Source: Pseudomonas sp. 10S4 (lineage in GTDB: Bacteria; Pseudomonadota; Gammaproteobacteria; Pseudomonadales; Pseudomonadaceae). Taken from it: a stretch of 64,000 nt of DNA. Each line of letters starts with the position of its first letter. Position 1 is the stretch's first letter. This document shows, in pieces, positions 17,574 through 26,934 of the stretch. The DNA lies in assembly GCF_034344865.1 (NCBI RefSeq), contig NZ_CP133774.1:3348001-3412000 (forward strand). The letters are read 5' to 3'. The notes beneath the pieces were generated by a model that was given only the letters and a program-made list of their open reading frames with translations, did not search any database and was not told where the DNA came from. Position numbers and translations under genes: made by a program.

Positions 17574-17823
17574 GGTCGCTCTCCATCGATAAATTCAAAA
17601 GGTGGCACACCCTAACCCGTACCGTTAGTTGTTAAAACAAAAGTTATATTCTTTTTTGTTATATGTCGTTACAGCGCAAGCGGTGGGCACGATCCTGAGC
17701 CTAGCAGTTGTCCGGCGTATTGGAACTCAGCTGTATCTGTGCGTGATGCAGGAATTTTCCTAAGCTTGTGGGCTGAGCCTTGAAACAAGGCCGACTCTTG
17801 CCTGATTCAACGAGATCACCACC

Positions 17824-18918
17824 ATGAGCGACAATCGACAGTGGGCCCGCGAAGCCATCCGGATCATCGAAGCTGACTTCCAGCGCAGCGCCGACACCCA
17901 CCTGATCCCCTTGCCGCTGCCGGGCTTGCCGGGCATCGAGTTGTACTTCAAGGATGAGTCCAGCCACCCCACCGGCAGCCTGAAACATCGGCTGGCCCGT
18001 TCGCTGTTCCTCTATGCGCTGTGTAATGGCTGGCTCAAGCCCGGCGCGCCGGTGATTGAGGCGTCCAGCGGTTCGACGGCGATTTCCGAGGCGTATTTCG
18101 CTCGTTTGCTCGGTTTGCCGTTTATTGCGGTGATGCCGGCGACCACCTCCAAAGAGAAGATCGCGCAGATTGCTTTTTACGGCGGCAAGAGCCATCTGGT
18201 GGACGATCCGACTCAGATCTACGCCGAATCCGAGCGCCTGGCGCGCGAAAACGATGGCCACTTCATTGACCAGTTCACCTACGCCGAACGTGCGACCGAC
18301 TGGCGGGCGAACAACAACATCGCCGAATCGATTTTTCAGCAGATGCGCTTCGAGCAGCACCCGGAGCCGAGCTGGCTGATTTCCAGCCCTGGCACCGGCG
18401 GCACCACTGCAACCCTGGGCCGTTACGTGCGTTATCGTCAGCATTGCACTCGAGTCCTGTGCGCCGATGCCGAGCGCTCGGTGTTCTTTGATTACTACCT
18501 GACCGGCGACGCCAGTCTGCGCCTGGACTGCGGTTCGCGGATTGAAGGGATTGGTCGGCCACGGGTGGAAGCGTCGTTCCTGCCCAAAGTGATCGATGCG
18601 ATGGTCAAGGTGCCGGACGCGCTGTCCCTGGCAGCCATGCATTACCTGGCGCAGCGCTTGGGCCGGCGAGTGGGCGGGTCGAGCGGGACCAACCTGATCG
18701 GCGCCTTGATGGCGGCCCAGCAGATGGTTGCGGCGGGGGAGTCGGGGTCGATCGTGGCGATTCTGTGCGACGGCGGCGAACGCTACGCCACCACCTATTA
18801 CGATCAGGATTGGCTCAAGGGCCAAGGGTATGAACTGAGTGGCTTGATCGATGCGGTGGCGGCGAGTGTCGAGCGCGGCGAGCCGCTGCCGGCCAGCGTG
18901 CTGCGCGCCAATATCTGA
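17824..18918 (+). CDS. PLP-dependent cysteine synthase family protein
   Basis: A 364-residue fold-type II PLP enzyme. The cofactor lysine is in [10 protein letters not shown] (Lys 54), the substrate loop is [15 protein letters not shown], and the phosphate-binding glycine loop is [15 protein letters not shown]. The overall length and the SGTNLIGAL and [15 protein letters not shown] segments resemble the Cds1/L-cysteine desulfhydrase-like subgroup rather than CysK/CysM. It is more likely to degrade cysteine to sulfide and pyruvate than to make it, but this is inferred from subgroup resemblance. It stands alone between nhaA and REP repeats. Confidence 0.8.
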   Translation: MSDNRQWAREAIRIIEADFQRSADTHLIPLPLPGLPGIELYFKDESSHPTGSLKHRLARSLFLYALCNGWLKPGAPVIEASSGSTAISEAYFARLLGLPFIAVMPATTSKEKIAQIAFYGGKSHLVDDPTQIYAESERLARENDGHFIDQFTYAERATDWRANNNIAESIFQQMRFEQHPEPSWLISSPGTGGTTATLGRYVRYRQHCTRVLCADAERSVFFDYYLTGDASLRLDCGSRIEGIGRPRVEASFLPKVIDAMVKVPDALSLAAMHYLAQRLGRRVGGSSGTNLIGALMAAQQMVAAGESGSIVAILCDGGERYATTYYDQDWLKGQGYELSGLIDAVAASVERGEPLPASVLRANI

Positions 18919-18936
18919 CACATCGAAGATCAAAAA

Positions 18937-19026
18937 TGTGGGAGCGGGCTCGCTCGCGAATACGGTTTTCCATTCAGCAGAGATGTTGGCTGGTCCACCG
19001 CTTTCGCGAGCAAGCCCGCTCCCACA
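18937..19026. repeat. REP pair (inverted)
   Basis: TGTGGGAGCGGGCTCGCTCG at the left and its inverted copy, ending CCCGCTCCCACA, at the right, about 90 bases in all. Confidence 0.85.
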
Positions 19027-19071
19027 GGGATTGGCGTGCTGACATGGATAGCATGCACTCCTAGAAACCAA

Positions 19072-19161
19072 TGTGGGAGCGAGCTTGCTCGCGATGACGG
19101 CTGAGCATTCAACAGAGATGTTGGCTGATCTACCGCTATCGCGAGCAAGCTCGCTCCCACA
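19072..19161. repeat. REP pair (inverted)
   Basis: A second REP pair directly after the previous one (TGTGGGAGCGAGCTTGCTCG and its reverse complement), forming a tandem BIME-like cluster between two convergent genes. Confidence 0.85.
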
Positions 19162-19171
19162 GGGTTTTGTG

Positions 19172-20785
19172 TCAGGCCTCCAGGCCGAGGATGTCGCGAG
19201 CCACGGCTTCGGCAATCCGAATCCCGTCAACACCCGCCGACAAAATCCCGCCCGCATAACCCGCGCCTTCACCGGCCGGGAACAAGCCTTTGATGTTCAA
19301 GCTCTGCATCGACTCGTTGCGGGTAATCCGCAGTGGCGACGAGGTGCGTGTCTCGATACCGGTCAACACTGCGTCGTGCAGCGAGTAGCCACGAATCTGC
19401 TTCTCGAACGCTGGCAATGCTTCACGAATGGCTTCGATGGCAAACGCCGGCAAGGCCAAGGCCAGATCACCGAAGGCAACGCCTGGTTTGTAGGACGGTT
19501 CGACGCTGCCCACCTCGGTGGACGGTTTGCCGGCAATGAAGTCCCCGACCAGTTGCGCCGGGGCTTCGTAGTTGCTGCCACCGAGCACAAAGGCGTGGGA
19601 TTCCAGGCGTTCCTGTAGCTCGATGCCGGCCAGCGGGCCGCCCGGGTAATCGACTTCCGGGGTGATCCCGACGACGATCCCGGAGTTGGCGTTGCGCTCG
19701 TTACGCGAGTATTGGCTCATGCCGTTGGTGACTACGCGACCCGGCTCGGACGTCGCCGCTACCACGGTGCCACCCGGGCACATGCAGAAGCTGTAGACCG
19801 AACGACCGTTCTTGGCGTGGTGCACCAGTTTGTAGTCGGCAGCGCCGAGTTTCGGGTGGCCGGCGTATTTTCCCAGGCGCGCGCGGTCGATCAGCGACTG
19901 CGGATGCTCGATGCGGAAACCCACCGAGAACGGCTTGGCTTCCATGAACACGCCACGGCCGTGGAGCATGCGGAAGGTGTCGCGGGCACTGTGGCCGAGG
20001 GCCAGAATCACATGTTTCGAATGGATCTGCTCACCGCCATTGAGCTCGACGCCGACCAGTTGGCCGTCCTCGATCAATACATCGGTGACCCGCTGCTGGA
20101 AGCGTACTTCGCCGCCCAATGCGCGGATCTGCTCACGCATGTTTTCCACCACGCCGGTCAGACGGAACGTACCGATATGCGGTTTGCTGACGTAGAGGAT
20201 TTCTTCCGGCGCGCCGGCTTTTACGAATTCATGCAGGACTTTGCGACCGATGAACTTCGGGTCCTTGATCTGGCTGTAGAGCTTGCCGTCGGAGAACGTC
20301 CCAGCGCCACCTTCACCAAACTGCACGTTGGATTCAGGGTCGAGCACGCCTTTGCGCCACAGGCCCCACGTGTCCTTGGTGCGCTGGCGCACTTCGGTGC
20401 CGCGCTCGAGGATGATCGGCTTGAAGCCCATCTGCGCCAGCAGCAGCCCGGCGAAGATCCCGCACGGGCCAAAACCGACGACGATCGGGCGTTGCGCAAG
20501 ATCGGCCGGTGCCTGGCCGACCACTTTGTAACTGACATCCGGCGCCACGTTGACGTTACGGTCATCGGCGAACTTGTGCAGCAGCGCCGCCTCATCCTTG
20601 GCGGTGAGGTCGATGGTGTAGATGAAGCACAGTTCGGAGGATTTTTTGCGCGCATCGTAGCTGCACTTGAACAAGGTGAAATCGAGCAGGTCATCACTGG
20701 CGATGCCCAGGCGCTGCACGATGGCAGGGCGCAGGTCTTCTTCGGGATGGTCGATCGGCAGCTTGAGTTCGGTGATTCGTAACAT
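19172..20785 (-). CDS. NAD(P)/FAD-dependent oxidoreductase (COG2509-type)
   Basis: A 537-residue flavoprotein. The dinucleotide-binding motif is PIVVGFGPCGIFAGLLLAQM (about residues 97-116), and VILALGHSARDTF and LFPAGEGAGYAGGILSAGVD near the C-terminus form the second FAD contact seen in the uncharacterised FAD-dependent dehydrogenase family. The first 90 residues form a separate small domain. The substrate is unknown. The stop lies 11 bases from a REP cluster that probably ends transcription. Confidence 0.85.
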   Translation of the reverse strand: MLRITELKLPIDHPEEDLRPAIVQRLGIASDDLLDFTLFKCSYDARKKSSELCFIYTIDLTAKDEAALLHKFADDRNVNVAPDVSYKVVGQAPADLAQRPIVVGFGPCGIFAGLLLAQMGFKPIILERGTEVRQRTKDTWGLWRKGVLDPESNVQFGEGGAGTFSDGKLYSQIKDPKFIGRKVLHEFVKAGAPEEILYVSKPHIGTFRLTGVVENMREQIRALGGEVRFQQRVTDVLIEDGQLVGVELNGGEQIHSKHVILALGHSARDTFRMLHGRGVFMEAKPFSVGFRIEHPQSLIDRARLGKYAGHPKLGAADYKLVHHAKNGRSVYSFCMCPGGTVVAATSEPGRVVTNGMSQYSRNERNANSGIVVGITPEVDYPGGPLAGIELQERLESHAFVLGGSNYEAPAQLVGDFIAGKPSTEVGSVEPSYKPGVAFGDLALALPAFAIEAIREALPAFEKQIRGYSLHDAVLTGIETRTSSPLRITRNESMQSLNIKGLFPAGEGAGYAGGILSAGVDGIRIAEAVARDILGLEA

Positions 20786-20879
20786 GACAGGATCCGGTTC
20801 GCGGGGCGCACAACTGCGCCAAGGCGTTTGAAGGCGGCGATTATAAGCCCCAAACGCCGGTCTCGTGAGGCAAAAACGA

Positions 20880-21533
20880 TCAGTCGTTGCGCGAGCCGCC
20901 GAAATACCCGCAGCCGCGCTGCACCTGGCCGTCGATCCGCAGTTCAGAGCTCATGTGCTGGACACTGCCGGTGCTGCTGTCGACGCAGCGTTTGGGCGCA
21001 ACCCACAGTTCAATGTGCTTGCCGTTGGCTTCGCTGCTGAGGTTGAAACGACCATCGCCCAGTTGCTCCTCAACATACGGCACCGCCAATGGAGGTTCGC
21101 CGGCGCGGTCGATAACCATGCCTTTGCCGCTGACTTTGACGTTCCACTCTGGTCCGTGACCGGCGGCCCGCAGGATCAGCAGTTTGAAGTTGGGATCGTC
21201 GCACGCTGTGCCCGAGCGCTCGACGCGGTACAGCTGCTCCAGGTCGAGACGGCTGCCATCGATCCGGCCACGCACATCGGCGAACAGCTTGCCCTGATCA
21301 TCGGCCAGGGTCGCGGCTTCTTGCAGGATGCTGGTGCCACCGGTGTCGTTGACCACAAAGCTGCGCGATTCATTGCATGGCTGAAACACCAGTTTGCCGT
21401 CGGCCGCCGTCAACTGACCCTGCATACGGGTTTGCCCGACGTGAGAGGCGCTTTGCCGTGGACCATCAAACAACTGGCACGCGGCGAACAATGGAAGCAG
21501 GGCAACGAGGACGAGGGAACGGGCAACACGCAT
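20880..21533 (-). CDS. COG3650-type lipoprotein
   Basis: A 217-residue probable lipoprotein. With the start at 21533 the signal peptide is MRVARSLVLVALLPLFAACQ, ending in a lipobox (FAAC). The mature part has two repeated beta-rich halves: GQLTAADGKLVFQPCNESRS resembles an MliC/heat-shock HslJ-like strand set, and the rest contains GTACDDPNFKLLILRAAGHG. Several Cys could pair in the periplasm. The function is unknown. It lies upstream of the FAD oxidoreductase on the same strand, with about 95 bases between. Confidence 0.7.
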   Translation of the reverse strand: MRVARSLVLVALLPLFAACQLFDGPRQSASHVGQTRMQGQLTAADGKLVFQPCNESRSFVVNDTGGTSILQEAATLADDQGKLFADVRGRIDGSRLDLEQLYRVERSGTACDDPNFKLLILRAAGHGPEWNVKVSGKGMVIDRAGEPPLAVPYVEEQLGDGRFNLSSEANGKHIELWVAPKRCVDSSTGSVQHMSSELRIDGQVQRGCGYFGGSRND

Positions 21534-21630
21534 CTTTGGTTCTCCAGACAAGTGCCGCCACGTTACGCAGCCTGACCGTCCATCACAACCCCACCGATTT
21601 CAATGTCGCCCGTCGATCTCCCGTAGGCGC

Positions 21631-21716
21631 TGCCGAAGGCTGCGATCTTTTGATCTTGATCCTCTCAATAACACTGAAAATCAAAAGCCAGATCAAAAGA
21701 TCGCAGCCTGCGGCAG
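21631..21716. repeat. Inverted repeat of the TGCCGAAGGCTGCGATC family
   Basis: The left arm TGCCGAAGGCTGCGATCTTT and the right arm AGATCGCAGCCTGCGGCA are inverted copies with about 45 bases between. This is a different repeat family from the TGTGGGAGC REPs. Confidence 0.8.
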
Positions 21717-21734
21717 CTCCGGATCGGGGTGTTC

Positions 21735-22334
21735 TTAACCGACGTGGAATGTCTGACCAGTCTGCAAGCCTTCCACACTTTTGGCGTAGGCCAATGCCAC
21801 ATCCACTGCCGGAACCGGCTTGTAGCCGCGGAAGTACGGCGCGTAGCTGCCCATGGCTTCGAGCAGCACGGTCGGGCTGATCGAGTTCACGCGCAGGCCA
21901 CGAGGCAATTCGATGGCGGCCGCACGGACGAAGCTGTCCAGCGCACCGTTGACCAACGCTGCCGAGGCGCCGCTGCGAATCGGGTCGTGGCTGAGCACGC
22001 CGGTGGTGAAGGTGAACGAGGCGCCATCATTGGCGAATTCGCGGCCAATCAGCAGCAGGTTGACCTGGCCCATTAACTTGTCTTTCAGGCCCAGGGCAAA
22101 GCTGTCAGCGGTCATTTCGTCCAGCGGGGCGAAGGTCACGTTACCGGCGGCGCAGACCAGCGCATCGAACTTTCCGGTCTTTTCGAACAGGGCGCGGATC
22201 GAGGCGCTGTCGCTGATATCCACATGCAAATCACCGCTGTTGCGGCCGATGCGGATGACTTCGTGACGTTGCGACAACTCTTTGTCGACCGCCGAACCGA
22301 TGGTGCCGCCTGCGCCTATCAAAAGAATCTTCAT
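21735..22334 (-). CDS. Short-chain dehydrogenase/reductase
   Basis: A 199-residue SDR. The NAD(P) loop is GAGGTIGSAVDKEL at the N-terminus, VCAAGNVTFAPLDEM is the NAG-like motif, and SFTFTTGVLSHDPIRSGASA carries the catalytic region. The usual Tyr-x-x-x-Lys is replaced by an atypical segment (SAALVNGALDSFVRA), as in YwfD/CsgA-like short SDRs, so catalysis may differ. It is divergent from a LysR gene 105 bases away, which is likely its regulator. The start at 22334 is used; longer in-frame starts are not conserved. Confidence 0.85.
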   Translation of the reverse strand: MKILLIGAGGTIGSAVDKELSQRHEVIRIGRNSGDLHVDISDSASIRALFEKTGKFDALVCAAGNVTFAPLDEMTADSFALGLKDKLMGQVNLLLIGREFANDGASFTFTTGVLSHDPIRSGASAALVNGALDSFVRAAAIELPRGLRVNSISPTVLLEAMGSYAPYFRGYKPVPAVDVALAYAKSVEGLQTGQTFHVG

Positions 22335-22439
22335 CGTGCTGTTCCTCGAAGTGGTTGAACGAGGCCTAAGTCTAGAGTGGATTTTCCCGTTGATAAGCGT
22401 GCTAATAGGCAACCTTTGGTTTTCAAATGGAAACAATCC

Positions 22440-23354
22440 ATGAGCGAAATGGATGACCTGGCGGCGTTCGCGGTGCTGATCGAAGCCGGGAGTTTTACCC
22501 TGGCGGCCCAGCAATTGGGTTGCAGCAAGGGCCAACTCTCCAAACGCATCAGCCTGCTGGAGTCGCGGTTTTCCGTGGTCCTGCTGCAACGCACCACTCG
22601 CCGCCTGAGTTTGACGGCAGCAGGTGCGGCGCTGCTGCCGCAAGCCCAGGCGCTGGTAGTCCAAGTGGAGCGAGCGCGTCAGGCATTGGCGCGGTTGAAG
22701 GACGACATGGCCGGACCGGTGCGTATGACAGTTCCGGTGTCGTTGGGGGAAACCTTCTTCGATGGCTTGCTGCTGGAGTTCTCCAGCAAGTACCCCGAGG
22801 TGCAGATCGAACTCGACCTGAGCAACAACTACCGTGATTTGTCCCGCGACGGTTTTGATCTGGCGGTTCGCTCCGAGGTGAACAATGACGAGCGCCTGGT
22901 GGCCCGGCCGCTATTGGCTTGGCACGAAATGACCTGCGCCAGCCCGGCCTACCTAGAGCAATACGGCGAACCGCTGACGCCTCAATCCCTCGCCGAACAC
23001 CGTTGTTTACTCAACAGCCATTACAGCGGCCGCGAAGAATGGCTGTATCACCAGCAACACGAGTTGTTGCGAGTTCGTGTCTCGGGACCGTTCGCCAGCA
23101 ATCATTACAGCCTGCTGAAGAAAGCGGCGTTGGCCGGCGCCGGTATCGCGCGGTTGCCGTCGTACCTGCTGCAAGCGGAATTGGCTGACGGACGATTGCG
23201 CTGGCTCCTGCGTGATTATCAGACTCGGCGTATGCCGATGTACCTGGTGCATCCGTATCAGGGCGGTTTGCCGAAGCGCACCCAAGTGTTGGCGGATTAT
23301 TTGATTGGTTGGTTCAAGCGCAGTGGTGAGGCCCTCGACCGACTTCAGCGTTAA
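22440..23354 (+). CDS. LysR family transcriptional regulator
   Basis: A 304-residue LysR regulator. The winged helix-turn-helix is at residues 5-63 (FAVLIEAGSFTLAAQQLGCS, KGQLSKRISLLESRFSVVLL, TRRLSLTAAG), and the substrate-binding domain (about 90-295) resembles the CrgA/aromatic-aldehyde subgroup. It is divergent from the short-chain dehydrogenase gene, the usual arrangement for direct regulation of that gene. The shared 105-base region should hold its operator. The start at 22440 follows no strong SD; the next ATG (MDDLAAFAV) is also possible. Confidence 0.88.
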   Translation: MSEMDDLAAFAVLIEAGSFTLAAQQLGCSKGQLSKRISLLESRFSVVLLQRTTRRLSLTAAGAALLPQAQALVVQVERARQALARLKDDMAGPVRMTVPVSLGETFFDGLLLEFSSKYPEVQIELDLSNNYRDLSRDGFDLAVRSEVNNDERLVARPLLAWHEMTCASPAYLEQYGEPLTPQSLAEHRCLLNSHYSGREEWLYHQQHELLRVRVSGPFASNHYSLLKKAALAGAGIARLPSYLLQAELADGRLRWLLRDYQTRRMPMYLVHPYQGGLPKRTQVLADYLIGWFKRSGEALDRLQR

Positions 23355-23375
23355 CCTCTGGCACCGCACAGACCC

Positions 23376-23465
23376 TGTGGGAGCGGGCTTGCTCGCGAAT
23401 GCAGTTTCACATCCAACAGAGATATTGACTGACCAACCGCCTTCGCGAGCAAGCCCGCTCCCACA
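23376..23465. repeat. REP pair (inverted)
   Basis: TGTGGGAGCGGGCTTGCTCG on the left, with its inverted copy ending CCCGCTCCCACA. Confidence 0.85.
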
Positions 23466-23538
23466 TTTGGATTTGTGAACATTTTCGATGGTTGCGTTTG
23501 GAATAAACCCAAGCTGCTGATAGCGATTAGTTATCTAG

Positions 23539-23592
23539 ACCTGTTATTTCTGACAGTAGAAAACTGCCCAGCCGGCGAATACATTGAACGCC
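23539..23592 (+). promoter_or_regulatory. LuxR-type box and promoter upstream of the ACP unit
   Basis: ACCTGTTATTTCTGACAGTA (23539-23558) fits the las/rhl-type box rule CT-N12-AG with dyad symmetry. A TACATT hexamer at 23580-23585 would put the transcription start near 23592, so the box centre would lie at about -43, the standard class II LuxR position. The inner CTGT-N8-ACAG also satisfies the LexA consensus, so SOS control is the main alternative. No regulator gene is adjacent. Confidence 0.45.
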
Positions 23593-23620
23593 AGGCAGGT
23601 TACTGAGCAGGAGTAATGCC

Positions 23621-23872
23621 ATGAACAAAGTCGATTTGACTGACTATCTGGAAACCATGATCCACGTAAAGTCGAAAGCCATCGTCGAGCGGAGAATGCT
23701 GGATGGCAGCGCGGCGCTGGGCGAATTGACTATCTATTACTGTCTTCGCCGGATTTTGAACAACAAGGCAACGCTTCAGGACATCGGCGTCCTGCATGCC
23801 GTTAATCACCTGATGCAGGTAGTTGGGCTTCTTGATCCCAAAGAGACACTTGGTTCAACCCTTGAAAAATGA
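23621..23872 (+). CDS. Small helical protein of unknown function, partner of ACP
   Basis: An 83-residue, mostly alpha-helical, soluble protein (MNKVDLTDYLETMIHVKSKA, LGELTIYYCLRRILNNKATL, VLHAVNHLMQVVGLLDPKE). I do not recognise its family. An SD (CAGGAG) lies about 9 bases before the ATG. It is 18 bases upstream of an acyl carrier protein gene, and no promoter is visible between, so the two should be co-expressed. A role in loading, modifying or binding that ACP is a reasonable guess from the pairing only. Confidence 0.65.
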   Translation: MNKVDLTDYLETMIHVKSKAIVERRMLDGSAALGELTIYYCLRRILNNKATLQDIGVLHAVNHLMQVVGLLDPKETLGSTLEK

Positions 23873-23890
23873 TGCTCAGGGAGCAAGAAA

Positions 23891-24130
23891 ATGTCAGACG
23901 TAGAAGAGCGTGTAAGAACGATCATTTGTGACCAACTGGGCGTGAAACCCGAAGAGCTTAAGAACTTCAACAGTTTTGTTGACGATCTGGGGGCGGATTC
24001 CCTGGATACAGTTGAACTGGTCATGGCTTTGGAAGAAGAGTTCGAGATGGAAATCCCGGACGAAGAAGCCGAGAAAATCACCACCGTCCAACAGGCAATA
24101 GACTACGCAACCGTTCATAAGGGCGACTAA
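23891..24130 (+). CDS. Acyl carrier protein, AcpP paralogue
   Basis: A 79-residue acyl carrier protein. The phosphopantetheine attachment motif is [20 protein letters not shown], with Ser 37 as the attachment site, and the C-terminal half is nearly that of housekeeping AcpP. It is not in a fab cluster here (no fabD, fabG or fabF nearby), so it is a second copy. The N-terminal third ([20 protein letters not shown]) diverges from AcpP. P. aeruginosa also has extra ACPs, one of them quorum-regulated (PA1869). A hairpin terminator follows. Confidence 0.9.
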   Translation: MSDVEERVRTIICDQLGVKPEELKNFNSFVDDLGADSLDTVELVMALEEEFEMEIPDEEAEKITTVQQAIDYATVHKGD

Positions 24131-24170
24131 CCCTGTTGCTCTCCGCTGTCAGTGAAGGTTCACAATGCAT

Positions 24171-24198
24171 AAAAAAACGGCCCGAAGGCCGTTTTTTG
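24171..24198. terminator. Bidirectional Rho-independent terminator
   Basis: Stem AAAACGGCC/GGCCGTTTT with a CGAA loop and A/T tracts on both sides, between the convergent acp and livF genes. Confidence 0.9.
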
Positions 24199-24199
24199 T

Positions 24200-24913
24200 T
24201 TAGCGAAATGACTCAACCCCCAGATACGCCTCGCGCACTTTCGGATCAGTCAGCAGCGCTTCACCAGTGCCTTGCATCACCACCCGGCCGTTCTCCAGAA
24301 CGTACGCGCGGTCAGCAATTTTCAGCGCCTGGTTGGCGTTCTGCTCCACCAGGAACACCGTCACACCGTCCTTGCGCAGTTGTTCGATGATGTCGAAGAT
24401 CTGCTGGATGATGATCGGCGCCAGACCCAGCGAAGGCTCGTCGAGCAGTAGTAGCTTGGGCTTGCTCATCAGCGCACGGCCGATGGCGAGCATTTGCTGT
24501 TCGCCGCCGGACATGGTGCCGCCGCGTTGGGCAAAGCGCTCTTTCAGGCGTGGGAAAAGTCCGAGAACCTTGTCCATCTGTTCCTGATAATCGCCCTTGT
24601 CGGTGAAGAAGCCGCCCATGGCGAGGTTTTCTTCCACGGTCAGGCGGGCAAACACCCGACGACCTTCCGGCACCACGGCAATGCTCTTGCGCATGATCTG
24701 CGCCGAGGTTTGCCCCACGAGCTCTTCACCCATGTACTTGATGCTACCGCTGTGGGCTTGCGGCGAACCGCACAGCGTCATCAGCAGGGTGGATTTACCC
24801 GCGCCGTTGGCGCCGATCAGGGTGACGATTTCGCCTTGGCGGATCTCCACGTTGACGCTGTGCAGGGCCTGGATCTTGCCGTAGAAGGTGGAAACGTTTT
24901 CGAATTGCAGCAT
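24200..24913 (-). CDS. livF: Branched-chain amino acid ABC transporter ATP-binding protein LivF
   Basis: A 237-residue ABC ATPase, BraG-like. Walker A is GANGAGKSTL (about 33-42), the signature is GGTMSGGEQQMLAIGRAL, Walker B is LLLLDEPSLGLAP, and the D-loop and H-switch follow. LivF/BraG works with LivG and the LivHM permease to import Leu, Ile, Val and often other amino acids. It is last in the livHMGF run; livG ends immediately upstream. Confidence 0.93.
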   Translation of the reverse strand: MLQFENVSTFYGKIQALHSVNVEIRQGEIVTLIGANGAGKSTLLMTLCGSPQAHSGSIKYMGEELVGQTSAQIMRKSIAVVPEGRRVFARLTVEENLAMGGFFTDKGDYQEQMDKVLGLFPRLKERFAQRGGTMSGGEQQMLAIGRALMSKPKLLLLDEPSLGLAPIIIQQIFDIIEQLRKDGVTVFLVEQNANQALKIADRAYVLENGRVVMQGTGEALLTDPKVREAYLGVESFR

Positions 24914-25681
24914 TTACGCTTCCCCCAGGTAGGCTTTGATCACTTCAGGATTGTCGCGGATCTGTTCCGGCGTGCCGTTGGCCAGGGGCGTGCCCTGGTT
25001 GATCACGACGATGTGGTCGGAAATGCTCATGACCAGCTTCATGTCGTGTTCGATCAACAGCACGGTCACGTCGTGCTCTTCGCGGAGCACGCTGATCAGC
25101 GCCTTGAGGTCTTCGGTTTCCTTCGGGTTCAGGCCGGCGGCCGGTTCGTCGAGCATGAGGATCCGCGGGCGGGTCATCATGCAGCGAGCGATTTCCAGGC
25201 GACGTTGCTGACCGTAGGCCAGGGTGCCGGCCGGACGGTTGGCGAAGGCCTTGAGGTTGACCTTGTCCAGCCAGTACTCGGCGAACTCCATGGCTTCGCG
25301 TTCGCTTTTGCGGAACGCCGGAGTCTTGAACAGACCGGCCAGGAAGTTGGTATTCAAGTGACGGTGCTGGGCGATCAAGAGGTTCTCGACCGCGGTCATG
25401 TCCTTGAACAACCGCACGTTCTGGAAGGTCCGCACTACGCCTTTGCGGGCGATCTCGTGGCCGGGCAGGCCTTCGATGGCCTGGCCGTCGAGCAGGATGC
25501 TGCCGCCACTTGGCTTGTAGAAACCGGTCAGGCAGTTGAACACGGTGGTCTTGCCGGCGCCGTTAGGGCCGATCAGCGCCACGACCTGTTTTTCCATCAC
25601 GGTCAGGGCCACGCCGTTAACCGCGAGCAAACCGCCGAAGCGCATGCTCAGATTGTCGACTTTGAGGATCTCGCGGCTCAT
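24914..25681 (-). CDS. livG: Branched-chain amino acid ABC transporter ATP-binding protein LivG
   Basis: A 255-residue ABC ATPase, BraF-like. Walker [13 protein letters not shown], the signature [15 protein letters not shown] and Walker [14 protein letters not shown] are all intact. The longer insertion between Walker A and the signature ([20 protein letters not shown]) is typical of LivG. Its start overlaps the end of livM by 4 bases, so translation is coupled. Confidence 0.93.
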   Translation of the reverse strand: MSREILKVDNLSMRFGGLLAVNGVALTVMEKQVVALIGPNGAGKTTVFNCLTGFYKPSGGSILLDGQAIEGLPGHEIARKGVVRTFQNVRLFKDMTAVENLLIAQHRHLNTNFLAGLFKTPAFRKSEREAMEFAEYWLDKVNLKAFANRPAGTLAYGQQRRLEIARCMMTRPRILMLDEPAAGLNPKETEDLKALISVLREEHDVTVLLIEHDMKLVMSISDHIVVINQGTPLANGTPEQIRDNPEVIKAYLGEA

Positions 25682-26934
25682 TTTCGCAGCTCCATGTGAG
25701 GACGTTGCATGGGCAGCAGACCCTGAGGACGCCAGATCATCATCAGCACCATCAAGGCGCCGAACATCAACATGCGGTATTCACTGAATTCACGCATCAT
25801 TTCCGGCAACAGGATCATCACTGTAGCGGCGAGTACGACGCCCAGTTGCGAGCCCATGCCGCCCAGCACCACGATGGCGAGGATGGTCGCCGACTCGATG
25901 AAGGTGAAGGACTCCGGTGTCACCAACCCTTGGCGCGCGGCGAAGAAGCTGCCGGCAAAACCGGCGAAGCAGGCACCCAGGGTAAACGCCGAAAGCTTGA
26001 TCATGGTCGGGTTCAGACCCAGCGCACGGCAGGCGATTTCGTCTTCACGCAGCGCTTCCCAGGCACGACCCAGCGGCATGCGCAGCAAGCGGTTGATGAC
26101 GAACAGTGCGAACAACGACAGCACCACCGCAATCAGGTAAAGGAAGATCACCTTGTTGACCGGGTTGTAGGTCAGACCGAAGTATTCGTGGAACGTCTGC
26201 AGGCCCTCGGCAGCAGTTTTATCGAAGGTCAGTCCGAAAAGCGTTGGCTTGGGAATGTTACTGATGCCGTTCGGGCCACCGGTAATGTCGGTCAGGTTAC
26301 GCAGGAACAGACGGATGATTTCACCGAAGCCCAGGGTCACGATCGCCAGGTAGTCACCACGAAGGCGCAAGACCGGGAAGCCGAGCAGGAAGCCGAAGGT
26401 GGCCGCCATCATCCCGGCGATGGGCAGGCAGATCCAGAAGCTCAGACCGTAGTAGTGCGACAGCAGCGCATAGCTGTAGGCGCCGACGGCATAGAAACCG
26501 ACGTAACCGAGGTCGAGCAGGCCGGCCAGGCCGACCACGATGTTCAAGCCGAGGCCGAGCATTACGTAGATCAATACCAGCGTCGCGATGTCCACCGCGC
26601 CACGGGAGCCGAAGAACGGCCACACCAGTGCACCGATGATCAGCGCAATGATGATCCAGCGCTGGGTGGTCGGCAGAGTCAGGAAGGTGCTGACCTTGGC
26701 CGGCATCACCGGCATGCTTGGCGAGGATTTCCACGTCGCGCTGATCTTCTGGTCGAACATTACCCGCAGGAACATCAGCACCGAACAGACGGCGATGGTG
26801 ATCAGCGTGGCGTTGCTGGTGCCATGAACTTCGAGGTTGATGCCGACGATGGTCAGCTTCAGACCGAGTACCGGATAGGCAACAGCCCACACCAGCAAGG
26901 CGCTGAACAACGCCTGTTTAAGATTCCTAGTCAT
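25678..26934 (-). CDS. livM: Branched-chain amino acid ABC transporter permease LivM
   Basis: A 418-residue polytopic inner-membrane permease, BraE-like. The N-terminal extension with two membrane segments before the BPD_transp_2 core is usual for the proteobacterial high-affinity LivM form. The core has the [20 protein letters not shown] motif and the EAA-like [20 protein letters not shown] loop that contacts the ATPases. It overlaps both livH and livG by a few bases. Confidence 0.93.
   Translation of the reverse strand: MTRNLKQALFSALLVWAVAYPVLGLKLTIVGINLEVHGTSNATLITIAVCSVLMFLRVMFDQKISATWKSSPSMPVMPAKVSTFLTLPTTQRWIIIALIIGALVWPFFGSRGAVDIATLVLIYVMLGLGLNIVVGLAGLLDLGYVGFYAVGAYSYALLSHYYGLSFWICLPIAGMMAATFGFLLGFPVLRLRGDYLAIVTLGFGEIIRLFLRNLTDITGGPNGISNIPKPTLFGLTFDKTAAEGLQTFHEYFGLTYNPVNKVIFLYLIAVVLSLFALFVINRLLRMPLGRAWEALREDEIACRALGLNPTMIKLSAFTLGACFAGFAGSFFAARQGLVTPESFTFIESATILAIVVLGGMGSQLGVVLAATVMILLPEMMREFSEYRMLMFGALMVLMMIWRPQGLLPMQRPHMELRK

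Noticed and set aside
18937..19161. A CRISPR-like array of short repeats
   Set aside because: The repeats are palindromic REP pairs with variable spacing and no spacers or cas genes.
23541..23556. A LexA box (CTGT-N8-ACAG) as the sole reading of this site
   Set aside because: The sequence fits, but the flanking symmetry and -43 position fit a LuxR-type box better and no SOS gene follows; kept only as an alternative.
24494..25699. A 401-codon frame antisense to livF and livG
   Set aside because: Shadow of two intact ABC ATPase genes.
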